DNA from: CBDCWT01 sp965223305 | GTDB lineage: Bacteria; Planctomycetota; Planctomycetia; Pirellulales; Pirellulaceae | Length of the DNA: 64,000 bases | Assembly: GCA_965223305.1 (NCBI GenBank) | Contig: CBDCWT010000032.1 | Coordinates: forward strand, 54,245 to 118,244 | Reading direction: 5' to 3' | Shown here: positions 1 through 8,875 of the stretch, piece after piece | Layout: each line of letters opens with the position of its first letter | How positions within the stretch are numbered: the first letter of the stretch is position 1 | The notes under the pieces: model-generated | What the model was told of the DNA's origin: nothing | The model's database searches: none | The model's input: only the letters and a program-made list of their open reading frames with translations | Translations under genes and position numbers: made by a program

Positions 1-55
1 TCGCCTCCGCGCAAGTTGCAGGGCAAGATCACTTGTGTAGGGCCGTTGAGCCCTT

Positions 56-1198
56 TCAACCTTTTAGCCAGCGGTCGAACCAGGCGAAGGCCTCCGCCTG
101 CATCTCGCGATCGAACTTATGCAGTCCCGGGTAAAAACTGCCGCGGTAGTGGTCTGCGGCACCGGCCTTGCGGAAAACTTCGGCCAACATCTCATCGGCA
201 CGCTTCATTTCCGGTAACGTGAACAGCTGGTCTTCGTTGTTGTTCTGAACGAGCGTGGGCAGCGGGGCCCTCAATCCCAAGACCTCTGGGTAGTCAAGAT
301 CCCGCGGTAGCCCCGGTATGTAGATCATCCAGGTATGCGTGTAGCACTTGTGGAGGAGGTAGTCTCGCCAGGTCGTCATCATGCCAACACAGCAGGCACA
401 GCGGATACGTTCGTCCAGACCAGCTAGGTAGGTTGTCCGCAACCCACCCCCTGAAAGTCCTGCACAGCCAACCCGCTGCTCGTCGACTTCTTCGCGTGCG
501 CACAGGTAGTCGAGGGCCCGCTGATCCTCGGCGGTGAAGACACCGGGCCAGGTCGTACCGGCGGAAAACAAGCTCTTGGCCATTAAGTGCTCGTGACCAC
601 TGGCCCACCGGTTGTAGGCCCTAATCTCGTCTTCTGACTCCGGATCTTGTTCGACAAGTCCGTCGCGCAGGCGTTCGGGAACATCATGCACTCGCACGCG
701 GCGACTGGCGAAGGTAAAGGTGTCATGAACCAAGACTACATAACCGCGTTTGGCCAACTCGTTGGCCCAGGCCACTCCGCCGTAGTAGCTATCCTGATGC
801 TTGCGCTGCACGGGATGCAGGTCAGCGCTCATCTGCGTGATCTTGCGAGTGCCGAAGTATTTATTGCCGCCGTGGTCGTGCAAGCCGACCACGCCCGGCA
901 ACGGACCTTTGGCGCCGGCCGGCTTCAACAGCACGGCCTCCGTCGGGGGACCGTACGGAAGTTGCCAGCTCAAGTGTTCAATCTCCAGCCCGTCGTACTG
1001 GAATTGGTGCTGGAGAGTTGCCTGGGGCACGCCGCCGGTGTCCGGTTGTAGCAGGCAATCCTGCACGCGCTGGCGAGCTCGCGGCCGCCAAGTCTCGAGT
1101 TCGGTCCATTCCGATCGCCGAAAGGAGAGTCGTGCAGGGCTGTCGCCAACCAACTCCGCGGCCCACGGTCCATAGGCGCCGATCATGTTGAGTTCCAT
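56..1198 (-). CDS. Alpha/beta hydrolase (dienelactone hydrolase / acetyl-xylan-esterase-like)
   Basis: A 380-residue alpha/beta-hydrolase. The nucleophile elbow GLSGGG places Ser249; Asp323 (NNNEDQLFT) and His360 (GLHKF) complete a plausible Ser-Asp-His triad in the right order and spacing. An HDHGG stretch near residue 107 looks like the oxyanion-hole strand loop. There is no signal peptide, so it probably acts in the cytoplasm. The ATG is preceded by GGAGG at five bases, which supports this start. Planctomycete relatives are usually annotated as dienelactone hydrolase family or acetyl xylan esterase; the actual ester substrate cannot be read from sequence. It stands alone, followed upstream by a palindromic repeat. 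Confidence 0.85.
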   Translation of the reverse strand: MELNMIGAYGPWAAELVGDSPARLSFRRSEWTELETWRPRARQRVQDCLLQPDTGGVPQATLQHQFQYDGLEIEHLSWQLPYGPPTEAVLLKPAGAKGPLPGVVGLHDHGGNKYFGTRKITQMSADLHPVQRKHQDSYYGGVAWANELAKRGYVVLVHDTFTFASRRVRVHDVPERLRDGLVEQDPESEDEIRAYNRWASGHEHLMAKSLFSAGTTWPGVFTAEDQRALDYLCAREEVDEQRVGCAGLSGGGLRTTYLAGLDERIRCACCVGMMTTWRDYLLHKCYTHTWMIYIPGLPRDLDYPEVLGLRAPLPTLVQNNNEDQLFTLPEMKRADEMLAEVFRKAGAADHYRGSFYPGLHKFDREMQAEAFAWFDRWLKG

Positions 1199-1309
1199 TG
1201 GACCTCCTACCAGTCTGCGGTGAACAAAACAGTCGGACCCGCACGCGCCTTTCGAATTGCGTTTTTCGCAGTCTCGTTGGGCACGAGATGGCGAAATCGC
1301 CCGTTTTCA

Positions 1310-1381
1310 GAACCCGAAGCGTAAGCGAGGGACCCGACTTGCGTTGGTACACCAATTCCGCCTCGCCTACGCTTCGGGTTT
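1310..1381. repeat. Palindromic repeat, AACCCGAAGCG family, copy 1
   Basis: Left arm AACCCGAAGCGTAAGCGAGG and right arm CCTCGCCTACGCTTCGGGTT are near-perfect inverted repeats around a 30-base loop containing CTTGCGTTGGTACACCA. The same arms and a related loop recur at 51043-51108 and 51134-51203, with a decayed copy at 3460-3503. The rest of the gap between the hydrolase and the PEP-CTERM gene (1199-1542) shows no gene. Confidence 0.8.
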
Positions 1382-1542
1382 CGATTGATGCGAAAATCGC
1401 ACCTTCAAAACACGCGCCTATGAACTTAACGCAGCCGGCCGTTCAAAACAATCAATATCGACTCAGGGCGCAAGAGAAAAGCCTGAACTGCAAGCAACCG
1501 TCGCTCGCAGTTCAGGCTTACGTCGTCGATACCTTCGTTCAG

Positions 1543-2193
1543 TTAGCTCTTGCGTCGTCGTCGCTGCACGTAAAGGCCGCACATCGCCAGACCGAAGAGC
1601 GAGATATACGTCGATGGTTCCGGAACGGCCACCATCACTTCACCCAGATGGACCCATGGGAGAAATGGGACTGCATTCGAGTTGATTTGCATGGTCATCG
1701 AAAGCACGTCCTCGCGGAGGCCCACGTCGAACGAGCGACCGAACAGCGAGATGCCGCCGAATCCCACAGCGTCAGTATCCAGGGCGTCCGAGTAGACCGC
1801 ACCGATCTCATTCCCGGTCCCGTTCGATCCGTCCCAGAACCTCAGATCGAAGTCGCCGGTACCTTCCCGCTCGCTGTAACCTTGCCACATGCCCACATAG
1901 CGGATGGCTTGAGGGGACAGGAATTCGAAGGTTAATGTGATGGGCAGCGCGCCCAGCTCGCCCCGCCACAGTTCTCCACCGACCGCATCCGAGTGTGAAA
2001 TCGTGCCAATGTTGGCCAGCGTCACCGGCGTGGAGGAAATTCCAGTGAGGTCGACCAGATTTTCAGGTCCTCCGGTGGCGTTGGTGTTGGTGGCCGTCGC
2101 CGAGTCTGGAGAGAAGAAAACGGTACTCGCGGCGGCCCACTGTGGCGCCGCGAGCAACCCAGCGACTGCTAACATACTACCCAATTTGCCCAT
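1543..2193 (-). CDS. PEP-CTERM sorted exported protein
   Basis: About 216 residues. The N-terminus MGKLGSMLAVAGLLAAPQWAAAS is a clear signal peptide, and the C-terminus has VPEPST, a hydrophobic stretch (YISLFGLAMCGLYV) and the basic tail QRRRRKS, which is the tripartite PEP-CTERM sorting signal processed by an exosortase. The middle is a beta-rich, discoidin-like region without catalytic motifs that I recognise. The ATG at 2193 has AGGGG about eight bases upstream, so I prefer it to an in-frame ATG at 2214. No exosortase gene lies in the window. Likely an envelope or matrix protein; role unknown. Confidence 0.82.
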   Translation of the reverse strand: MGKLGSMLAVAGLLAAPQWAAASTVFFSPDSATATNTNATGGPENLVDLTGISSTPVTLANIGTISHSDAVGGELWRGELGALPITLTFEFLSPQAIRYVGMWQGYSEREGTGDFDLRFWDGSNGTGNEIGAVYSDALDTDAVGFGGISLFGRSFDVGLREDVLSMTMQINSNAVPFLPWVHLGEVMVAVPEPSTYISLFGLAMCGLYVQRRRRKS

Positions 2194-2364
2194 CTCTATC
2201 CCCTTTGCTGTCAAGTACTTCCGTCAACAAACCTAATAGCCATAGATATTATGGTAATTTAGGCCAGCAGGAGTGCAAGCAGAGAATTGGTAAAAAGGCC
2301 ACAATTTATCCTAGTGGTGGCAGGTCATCCGACCGGTCTTTCCCTCCTCGTCTGGATTTGAGTC

Positions 2365-3411
2365 ATGAGCAATACAACGTTGGCCGTTCTGTTGGGCGCC
2401 GTCCTTCTGTCCCCATTCGCACAGGCCGCCGAGCCAGCTGTGGAGGTCACCAATGTTCGCCGAGTCTTTGACAACGGCGAGCACAACGCCTTCACAGATT
2501 TAGTTCGCTGGCAGGGGAGGTTCTGGTTGACATTCCGCAGCTGTCCCGATGGGCATATGGTGCATCCCACGTCATCGATCCTGGTACTCTCGAGCGAGGA
2601 CGCGCTGCAGTGGGAGCAGGAGCATCGTTTCTCGGTGCCGTTGCGTGATACACGAGATCCGCACTTTCTCGTGTTCCATGAGAAGCTCTTTGTTTACACC
2701 GGGACGTGGTATTCAGGCACTGGACCGCTACCGCGCGAGCAGTACGACCTGAACAAGCATCTGGGTTATGCAGTGTGGACGGTCAACGGGCAGCTGTGGA
2801 ACGGTCCGCAGCAGCTCGAGGGCACTTATGGTCACTACATTTGGCGCGCGGCAACTCACGCTGGGAAGGCCTACCTTTGTGGCCGCCGCAATCGTGGCCA
2901 CGCGCAAGTTTGGGGTGAGCGAGATTTGGTCCAGTCAGCGATGTTACAAAGTGACGATGGGTTGATCTGGAGATTCCATTCACTCTTTCAGGAAGACCGC
3001 GGAGACGAGACTGCGTTTCTGTTTGAACCAGACGGCAGCTTGATTGCTGTCAGCCGGAGCGGTTCGCAGCCTGCGCAACTTGTGAGGTCGCAGCCGCCCT
3101 ACGTCGACTGGAGTCGCCAAGACCTGGCGGCCTATGTCGGAGGTCCGTTGTTGGCGCGCTGGGGAGACCGCTGGCTCGTAGGTGGTCGGCGCAGCACCAC
3201 AGACGGACCCAGGACGGCACTCTACTGGCTAGTAGACGACGAGCTCCGCCAATGCGCTGAACTTCCCAGCGGCGGCGACAACTCTTATCCGGGATTCGTC
3301 GAGTTGAGCTCGACGCGCGGGATTGTGTCGTGGTATTCGTCCCACGAGAAGGACGCGACTGGGAACAACATCACCGCGATCTACATGGCCGACTTGGACA
3401 TCGCCAACTAG
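2365..3411 (+). CDS. Secreted sialidase-like beta-propeller protein
   Basis: 348 residues with a signal peptide (MSNTTLAVLLGAVLLSPFAQAAE). The body has regularly spaced strand-turn units with Asp-rich loops and phrases such as RWQGRFWLTFR, LQSDDGLIWRFHSLF and GNNITAIYMADL, typical of the sialidase/glycosyl-hydrolase five- or six-bladed propeller proteins that planctomycetes encode in large number. Canonical bacterial sialidase Asp boxes (SxDxGxxW) are only suggested (SSEDALQW, SDDGLIW). It is transcribed away from the PEP-CTERM gene, with about 150 bases between. Substrate is unknown; a role in sugar release or binding at the surface is inference. Confidence 0.7.
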   Translation: MSNTTLAVLLGAVLLSPFAQAAEPAVEVTNVRRVFDNGEHNAFTDLVRWQGRFWLTFRSCPDGHMVHPTSSILVLSSEDALQWEQEHRFSVPLRDTRDPHFLVFHEKLFVYTGTWYSGTGPLPREQYDLNKHLGYAVWTVNGQLWNGPQQLEGTYGHYIWRAATHAGKAYLCGRRNRGHAQVWGERDLVQSAMLQSDDGLIWRFHSLFQEDRGDETAFLFEPDGSLIAVSRSGSQPAQLVRSQPPYVDWSRQDLAAYVGGPLLARWGDRWLVGGRRSTTDGPRTALYWLVDDELRQCAELPSGGDNSYPGFVELSSTRGIVSWYSSHEKDATGNNITAIYMADLDIAN

Positions 3412-3459
3412 ATTCACTGGCCATGGTCCGGAGGCAACGTCTCAGGTGCCACGTCTATC

Positions 3460-3503
3460 GGAACCCGATGCGTGAGCGAGGGGGAGTTGGCCTATCCGGG
3501 TTA
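3460..3503. repeat. Decayed copy of the AACCCGAAGCG palindrome
   Basis: GAACCCGATGCGTGAGCGAGGG resembles the left arm of the palindrome seen at 1310 and 51043; the right side is reduced to ATCCGGGTTAG. The stop codon of the adjacent dehydrogenase lies inside this right remnant. Confidence 0.5.
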
Positions 3504-4538
3504 GAGAAGCTGCAATCTCTGCCACTTCTGCTGGAACGACTTCCGCTCAAACACTTCGGGATTTAGCACGCCGTGCGGTTGACGGCCGTGCGCCAAATCG
3601 ACGAGGGTTTGGCTGGCCATGTGGCCGATGTCGCGAAACAACTCAGCAGTCCAGGCGATGCAATGGGGTGCCAGCAAGACGTTCTCGCAGGAGCCGAATC
3701 GGTGTGGCGACGTGATGGGCTCACCGTCAAAGCAATCAAGCGCCGCTCCCGCAATCCGCTGTTCCTGTAGCGCCGCGAACAGAGCGTCCTCATTGATAAT
3801 CCCCCCGCGGGCTGTGTTGATCAGATATGCGGTGGGCTTCATCAAGTCGAGCTCTCGATCTCCGATCAAGTTCTTGGTTTGGTCGTTCAGTGGGCAGTTG
3901 ATCGAAACAAAGTCGGCTTCTGACAGCAGACGGTCGAGCTCGACTTTGATCACGCCGTGCGTCGCGGCCGCGCTCTCTTCGATATACGGGTCGAAAACCA
4001 ACGGTGTGTTCATTCCGAACCCCGCCAGCAGCTTGACGATCGTACTGCCGATTCCCCCAAAACCTACGATGCCCATTGTCTTGTCACGCAGCTCCGTTCC
4101 CATGAACTGCGTGCGATCGTCCCAACGCCCTTCCCGCAGCAGCCGGTCCTTTGCCAGCACATGGTGCGAAAGTGCGATCATCCAACCCACTGCCGCTTCG
4201 GCCACGGGGCGGTCAACGGCGCCGCGAGTGATCGTGGCTACGACATCGGCCTCGGTACAAGCCGCCACGTCCACCGTGTCGTAGCCGACGCCAAAACGGC
4301 TGATTGCCAACAAATCATCGCTCGAGGCGAGAGTACCAGCGGTCACGCGTGGACTTAGTACGATCACGGCTTGGATGCCGGCCAACTGTTCCGAAGTGAT
4401 CAGAGCGTGATGGCGGTCCAAGTGAGAGACCTCGATCCTGGGAAACTGCGCCAAGACTTCCGCCCCATAGTCACTGAACCTGGGCCGACCATCATCGTCG
4501 AAGAAATCAGCGGTGTAGGCCACCTGAAACTTGCTCAT
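3501..4538 (-). CDS. D-isomer-specific 2-hydroxyacid dehydrogenase
   Basis: 345 residues with both domains of the D-2-hydroxyacid dehydrogenase family. The NAD-binding glycine motif GFGGIG is at 159-164, and the three catalytic residues are present: Arg244 in NTARGG, Glu273 in FDGEP and His292 in APH. It should reduce a 2-keto acid, or oxidise a D-2-hydroxy acid, with NAD(P) in the cytoplasm. Phosphoglycerate-dehydrogenase, glyoxylate-reductase and related relatives cannot be told apart here; there is no C-terminal ACT domain, which argues against regulated SerA. The 180-bp palindromic element at 4582 lies only 44 bases upstream of the start codon, so the promoter must be in that short gap or within the repeat. 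Confidence 0.9.
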   Translation of the reverse strand: MSKFQVAYTADFFDDDGRPRFSDYGAEVLAQFPRIEVSHLDRHHALITSEQLAGIQAVIVLSPRVTAGTLASSDDLLAISRFGVGYDTVDVAACTEADVVATITRGAVDRPVAEAAVGWMIALSHHVLAKDRLLREGRWDDRTQFMGTELRDKTMGIVGFGGIGSTIVKLLAGFGMNTPLVFDPYIEESAAATHGVIKVELDRLLSEADFVSINCPLNDQTKNLIGDRELDLMKPTAYLINTARGGIINEDALFAALQEQRIAGAALDCFDGEPITSPHRFGSCENVLLAPHCIAWTAELFRDIGHMASQTLVDLAHGRQPHGVLNPEVFERKSFQQKWQRLQLL

Positions 4539-4581
4539 CGTTTTGCGTTCGCTTCTATCTATCTCTGCGGGCTAAAGCACC

Positions 4582-4761
4582 TAGCCCGAATTATTCATGA
4601 GCGATCTGCTGCGAGGTGGTAAGTCCATCCGTGGCTTCGTCATGCTTCACAATTCTCCCTCGACGTATTGCTTCAATACGCCTGCGGAAGAATTGCTCAC
4701 CTTCCTTGCCACGAACGTACTTACAACCTCTCGCCACGATCTTCATGAATAATCCGGGCTA
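4582..4761. mobile_element. MITE-like 180-bp palindromic element, copy 1
   Basis: Terminal inverted repeats TAGCCCGAATTATTCATGA and TCATGAATAATCCGGGCTA bound a 180-bp element that folds over its whole length. Inner pairs include CGTGGC/GCCACG, AATTC/GAATT and the apical stem CGTATTG-CTT-CAATACG. Both ends finish in TA. Near-identical copies lie at 7169, 19383 and 63726. No ORF is inside. This copy differs at a few bases (GGTGGTAAG, CTCGCCACG). Confidence 0.85.
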
Positions 4762-5292
4762 GAGCAATCCAATTCGTGAATGATCATACGAAATCCTCGC
4801 CCGCTGTTCGAGCCGCAATACGAACTGACCGCGCGACGAGCCGAAGGTGGCTCGCTTGCTGAACTGAGTTTGGGGGCTACGCCGTTAAGGACTTTCTCCC
4901 CGACGTTCCACCGCTATCCGATCGTAGCCGAACTCGCCAGACGTAGCCGAACTCGCCAGAGTTTGGTGAAATGCGATTCGTCTCAACTTCTGGCGAAGCC
5001 GACCACAAGAAGTCCTTGACAGGCGCCGTGATGCATTTGCCGCGCCTACGTTCGAGAGGCGCTGTAGTTGAAGGGTCACTCTCCCGATTCGGCAACTGCC
5101 CAGATGCTGCAAGCTCGCACGCGGCGGACATAGCTGGCGACACAGCGACGCTCGTGCATGCTTGCTCGTTGAACTCACAGCGCTTACGATTGGGCCAGCT
5201 TGACGGGCCGCCACGATGCGACGGGAGGGCTGGTGTGAGCGGGCTCGTATGAGGCGGTTAGTTTCCTCCGCCGATGCACATCCAGGTGCGAG
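4762..5292. other. Intergenic region with decayed repeat arms, no gene seen
   Basis: Short ORFs here have no recognisable product. At 4924-5002 there are two truncated direct copies of GTAGCCGAACTCGCCAGA followed by GTTTGG and a partial inverted arm (ACTTCTGGCGAAGCCGAC), so this is a rearranged copy of the hairpin family found at 46788 and 51948. Confidence 0.5.
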
Positions 5293-6804
5293 ATGATGAT
5301 GAGGCGATTCCCTCTCCTGCCAGCCTTAGCTTTGCTCGTGGCCCTTTCAGGAACCGGCGTCGGGGAGGGGACGGAGCAGCTCGCCGCAGGCAAACCTCGC
5401 GTTATCATCACCACGGATATCGGCCAGGATCCCGACGACACCCAGTCGCTGATCCGTTTCCTGACCTACGCCAACGAGTTCGAGATTGAGGGGATCATTG
5501 CCAACGCCGACAACAATGCTACCTATGAGAAGGCTGAGCTGCGGACAGACATTGTCCGCGACATCATCCAACGCTATGGAGTCGTGTTAGCGAACCTTAA
5601 GGTTCATGCCAGCGGCTGGCCAACGGCCGACTACCTACAAAGCGTCACATTTGACGGGGTCGCTGGCAACGGAACCAAGGTGGCTGTTTTCGATACAATC
5701 GGTCCGGGCAAGGACACACCGGGATCGAACCACATCGTTCGTGTGGTTGAGGACGCTACTGACTCTCGACCAGTCCATGTTGCGATTTGGGGTGGCGCGG
5801 CGGACCTCGCACAGGCCCTGTTTGACATCCGTCACTCGCCTCGCTCTGCGGCTGAGAAGTCTGCTTTCTACGCCAAGCTGCGCGTCTACTCGATTGGCCG
5901 CCAAGACAGCACAAACCAGTGGATCGAAGAGCAGTTTCCCCAGCTCTTTTACATTCTGTCACTGAGACCCAACAAGATGCACTCAGCCTATCGTGGCATG
6001 TACCATAACGGTGACGGGCCACAGGCACGCCAGGTACCTCCGGGTGTCGAAGCGTTGAATCAGCAGGCGTGGGTTGAACAGAACATCATCCACAATCACG
6101 GACCATTCGCTGCGGCGTACCCGCTGGTCAACCAGAATCCACGTTGGCTTAACCATGGCAAAGGTGTTAAGGAAGGTGACACGCCGTCATGGTTTTATTT
6201 TCTAAGAAACGGCCTACAGAATCCGGCTCAACCAACTTGGGGTGGCTGGGGTGGGCGGCTCGCTGCCGGCAAGTCCGAGTATCGTTTTACCGATGACGTG
6301 CTCGACGACGTGCCGTCCGAGGTTTCGTCATCAGACAACGCCCGCCGCAAATGGACAATCGCCCGTTGGCGGGAAGCTTATCAAAACGACTTTGCGGCAC
6401 GGATTGACTGGAGCCACCAAGAGGTGTTTTCAGCTGCAAATCACCGTCCCACGATCGAACTGACCGTTGGCCTGCAGGGCCATCGCCGAGTAGCGACCGG
6501 TCGAGTACTCGAGCTGGATGTTGCTCCCGGCCAGAAACTCACGCTCGACGCCGCGAACAGCCACGATCCGGATGAGGGCCAGCTTCTGGACTACCGCTGG
6601 TGGCAATATCGTGAGGCAGCGGACAGCTCGTTCGTCGTATCGCTGACAACGTCAGGGGCGGAGAGCACCGTGAATCCGCGCGTGGAACTGAGCATTCCCG
6701 AAGCGGTTACCAGAGGTGAATGTCACCTGATCCTCGAAGTCAGGGACCGTGGCAGCCCGCCCTTGGTCAGCTACCAACGTGTGGTGCTGCGCGTGCAGTC
6801 TTGA
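5293..6804 (+). CDS. Sde182-type nucleoside-hydrolase-like exported protein (DUF1593)
   Basis: 503 residues. A signal peptide (RRFPLLPALALLVALSGTGVGE) is followed by VIITTDIGQDPDDTQSLIR at about 36-54, an Asp cluster like the calcium-binding DxDxxxDD motif of nucleoside hydrolases. This and the WGGAADLAQAL and SIGRQDSTNQWI segments match the DUF1593/Sde182 family. The C-terminal 100 residues (from ELTVGLQGHRR; DAANSHDPDEGQLLDYRWWQY) form an Ig-like domain typical of the family C-terminus. Relatives occur with polysaccharide-degrading systems and are named cellulose-binding, but hydrolytic activity is unproven. Three consecutive ATG codons make the exact start uncertain by two residues. Confidence 0.85.
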   Translation: MMMRRFPLLPALALLVALSGTGVGEGTEQLAAGKPRVIITTDIGQDPDDTQSLIRFLTYANEFEIEGIIANADNNATYEKAELRTDIVRDIIQRYGVVLANLKVHASGWPTADYLQSVTFDGVAGNGTKVAVFDTIGPGKDTPGSNHIVRVVEDATDSRPVHVAIWGGAADLAQALFDIRHSPRSAAEKSAFYAKLRVYSIGRQDSTNQWIEEQFPQLFYILSLRPNKMHSAYRGMYHNGDGPQARQVPPGVEALNQQAWVEQNIIHNHGPFAAAYPLVNQNPRWLNHGKGVKEGDTPSWFYFLRNGLQNPAQPTWGGWGGRLAAGKSEYRFTDDVLDDVPSEVSSSDNARRKWTIARWREAYQNDFAARIDWSHQEVFSAANHRPTIELTVGLQGHRRVATGRVLELDVAPGQKLTLDAANSHDPDEGQLLDYRWWQYREAADSSFVVSLTTSGAESTVNPRVELSIPEAVTRGECHLILEVRDRGSPPLVSYQRVVLRVQS

Positions 6805-6944
6805 CGACTGTTTCTCAGAGATTTCGCCAAATAACGGGTTTTGCCTCGGCGATTACCACCGTGGTTGGTGGCAACCGAACACATTCTACAGTATACATCT
6901 GGTGGTGGGCTGAACAGGAAACCAACTGCAAAGGAACTAGCAGC

Positions 6945-7148
6945 ATGTCAGCCAAGGTGAAACGCCGGTCGAAGCGACGGCGGGCCAGCCTGCAGCGGGA
7001 GGCCAGCCGATGGCTGCGGCGGCCAGCCCGCGCCGCAGATTGGTTGGATGAGGTACCGAGGCGTTCGCTCCCTGGGTACTCTTGGTTCTTGATCACGGTA
7101 GTCGTCACAGCCTTGGGCGTCATCAGCTTCGGTTGGTTGACCAGCTGA
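6945..7148 (+). CDS. Small basic single-pass membrane protein
   Basis: 67 residues: an Arg/Lys-rich N-terminal half (MSAKVKRRSKRRRASLQRE) and one C-terminal transmembrane segment (YSWFLITVVVTALGVISFGW). The ATG has AAAGGAA about nine bases upstream. The positive-inside rule predicts the basic part in the cytoplasm. No family is recognised. A longer in-frame ORF starts at 6720 inside the preceding gene, but the codons before 6945 run through that gene and the ribosome site favours 6945. Confidence 0.5.
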   Translation: MSAKVKRRSKRRRASLQREASRWLRRPARAADWLDEVPRRSLPGYSWFLITVVVTALGVISFGWLTS

Positions 7149-7168
7149 TCTGCGGTGTGAGTCCAAGC

Positions 7169-7350
7169 TAACCCGAATTATTCATGAGCGATCTGCTGCG
7201 AGGTCGTAAGTCCATCCGTGGCTTCGTCATGCTTCACAATTCTCCCTCGACGTATTGCTTTTAATACGCCTGCGGAAGAATTGCTCGCCTTCCTTGCCAC
7301 GAACGTACTTACAACCTCTCGCGACGATCTTCATGAATAATCCGGGCTAA
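7169..7350. mobile_element. MITE-like 180-bp palindromic element, copy 2
   Basis: Begins TAACCCGAATTATTCATGA and ends TCATGAATAATCCGGGCTA. The apical stem loop reads CGTATTGCTTTTAATACG, so one G-C pair becomes G-T and pairing is kept. It lies in the convergent gap between the small membrane protein gene and the DUF1501 gene. Confidence 0.85.
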
Positions 7351-7415
7351 GGCTCTGTATCGAGCAAGGTTGTAGGCATATTCCGTGTCGCGGACGGCAC
7401 GGCGGAGCTTAATTT

Positions 7416-8858
7416 TCAAGCCAGCAGCTCCTGCACGACGTGTGCCTTTGTCACGCGCGCATCCGTCAGTGTTTCGGGGCTGCCATGCAGGTTGAAGGTC
7501 AGCTCTGTGTGGTCGAGGCCGAGCTGGTGGAGCAGCGTTGCATGCAGGTCGTTGACGCTCACCGGCTTGTCAACTGCCCGATAACCGACCTCGTCGGTTG
7601 CACCGTGCACGTGTCCCGCCTTGAAGCCTCCACCCGCCAGAATCATGCTGAACGCGTTGCGGTTGTGATCGCGCCCTGTGCCGTTCTGCGAGACAGGTAG
7701 GCGGCCAAACTCGCCTGTCCACAACACAATCGTGCTCTTCAACAGGTCACGTTGTTTCAGATCCTTGATCAAAGCTGCCGACGGTTGATCACAAGCTGCG
7801 CAGATTTGCTCGTTTTCGGTCTTTACATTCCGATGAGCATCCCACGGTTGGAATTGTGGCTTGATCGGTGGAAACACCTGCACAAAGCGAACGCCTGATT
7901 CGACCAACCGCCGCGCCATGAGGCAACGTAATCCGTAGCCCGCGGTGGTGGGATTGTCGAGTCCGTATAGTTGTCGAGTTTGTTGGCGTTCTTGCGAGAG
8001 GTCGAGTAACTCAGTTGCAGCTAGTTGCATGCGGGCGGCAAGTTCATAGTTCTGGATGCGGGCTTCGAGTACTGATTCTCCTGAGTAGTTCCGCTGGTGC
8101 AGGCGGTTTAGTTTGGCGAGCAACTCAAGATCATCGCGGCGGGCATTCTCGGTGACCGGTACTGCGGACTTCAGATTGAGCACGGGCGCACCGTGGGTGT
8201 TAATCTCGGTGCCTCGGTACAACGCCGGTAGCCAGCCGTTCTGCCACAGCAACGTACCGCTGGTGTTGTACCCCTCGGGGTCCCGTAGCACGACGTAGGC
8301 AGGTAGGTTCTGGTTCTCCGTGCCCAGCGCGTAGCTGACCCAGGACCCCAGGGCCGGCCGACCGAAAAAGACCTTTCCTGTGTTGATCGCCACGAGCGAT
8401 TCGGTGTGGTTGTTGTGATAGTTGTACATCGACCGCACCAGGCAGATGTCGTCGGCGACGGAGCCCAGGTGTGGTAGGATCTCCGACATCTCCATGTTCG
8501 ACTGCCCGTACTTGCGAAACTTCAACGGGCTGCCAAGCAGAGTATTGGCCTCGCTGCCTTTCTGAAACATCTCCACTCGCTCTGAGTAGACCTGCCCGGC
8601 TGACTTGGTGAGCTGTGGCTTAGGATCGAACAGGTCCATCTGGCTAGGACCACCGTTCTGCATCAGCATGATGATCGACTTGGCGCGAGCCGGGAAATGC
8701 GGCGGCCGGGGCCTCAAGTCCAGGGCAGTTTCCTCCGTCGCCTCAGCTTGCTTGGCCCGACTTGCCAGCCAGGCCATGGCCAGACACCCGAATCCCAGCC
8801 CACTCGTTTCGAGCATCTGTCTGCGGGTCAGTAACGGTGGATGGTAAGACTGTTGCAT
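7416..8858 (-). CDS. DUF1501 exported protein (sulfatase-like fold), paralogue 1
   Basis: 480 residues. The N-terminus LTRRQMLETSGLGFGCLAMAWLA is a twin-arginine-like signal. The body carries the family hallmarks: IIMLMQNGGPSQMDLFDPKP near 60, HNNHTESLVAINTG, RGVRF-type VESGVRFVQVF, LWTGEFGRLPVSQ and GRDHNRNAFSMILAGGG, with Asp/His residues placed as in alkaline-phosphatase superfamily members. Its start lies 17 bases after the stop of the DUF1549/DUF1553 gene, so the two form one operon in the usual planctomycete order. Function is not established; this pairing with cytochrome-like partners suggests an envelope process, possibly polysaccharide uptake or breakdown. Confidence 0.9.
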   Translation of the reverse strand: MQQSYHPPLLTRRQMLETSGLGFGCLAMAWLASRAKQAEATEETALDLRPRPPHFPARAKSIIMLMQNGGPSQMDLFDPKPQLTKSAGQVYSERVEMFQKGSEANTLLGSPLKFRKYGQSNMEMSEILPHLGSVADDICLVRSMYNYHNNHTESLVAINTGKVFFGRPALGSWVSYALGTENQNLPAYVVLRDPEGYNTSGTLLWQNGWLPALYRGTEINTHGAPVLNLKSAVPVTENARRDDLELLAKLNRLHQRNYSGESVLEARIQNYELAARMQLAATELLDLSQERQQTRQLYGLDNPTTAGYGLRCLMARRLVESGVRFVQVFPPIKPQFQPWDAHRNVKTENEQICAACDQPSAALIKDLKQRDLLKSTIVLWTGEFGRLPVSQNGTGRDHNRNAFSMILAGGGFKAGHVHGATDEVGYRAVDKPVSVNDLHATLLHQLGLDHTELTFNLHGSPETLTDARVTKAHVVQELLA

Positions 8859-8875
8859 GGTGAGAGCGCAAGCGG

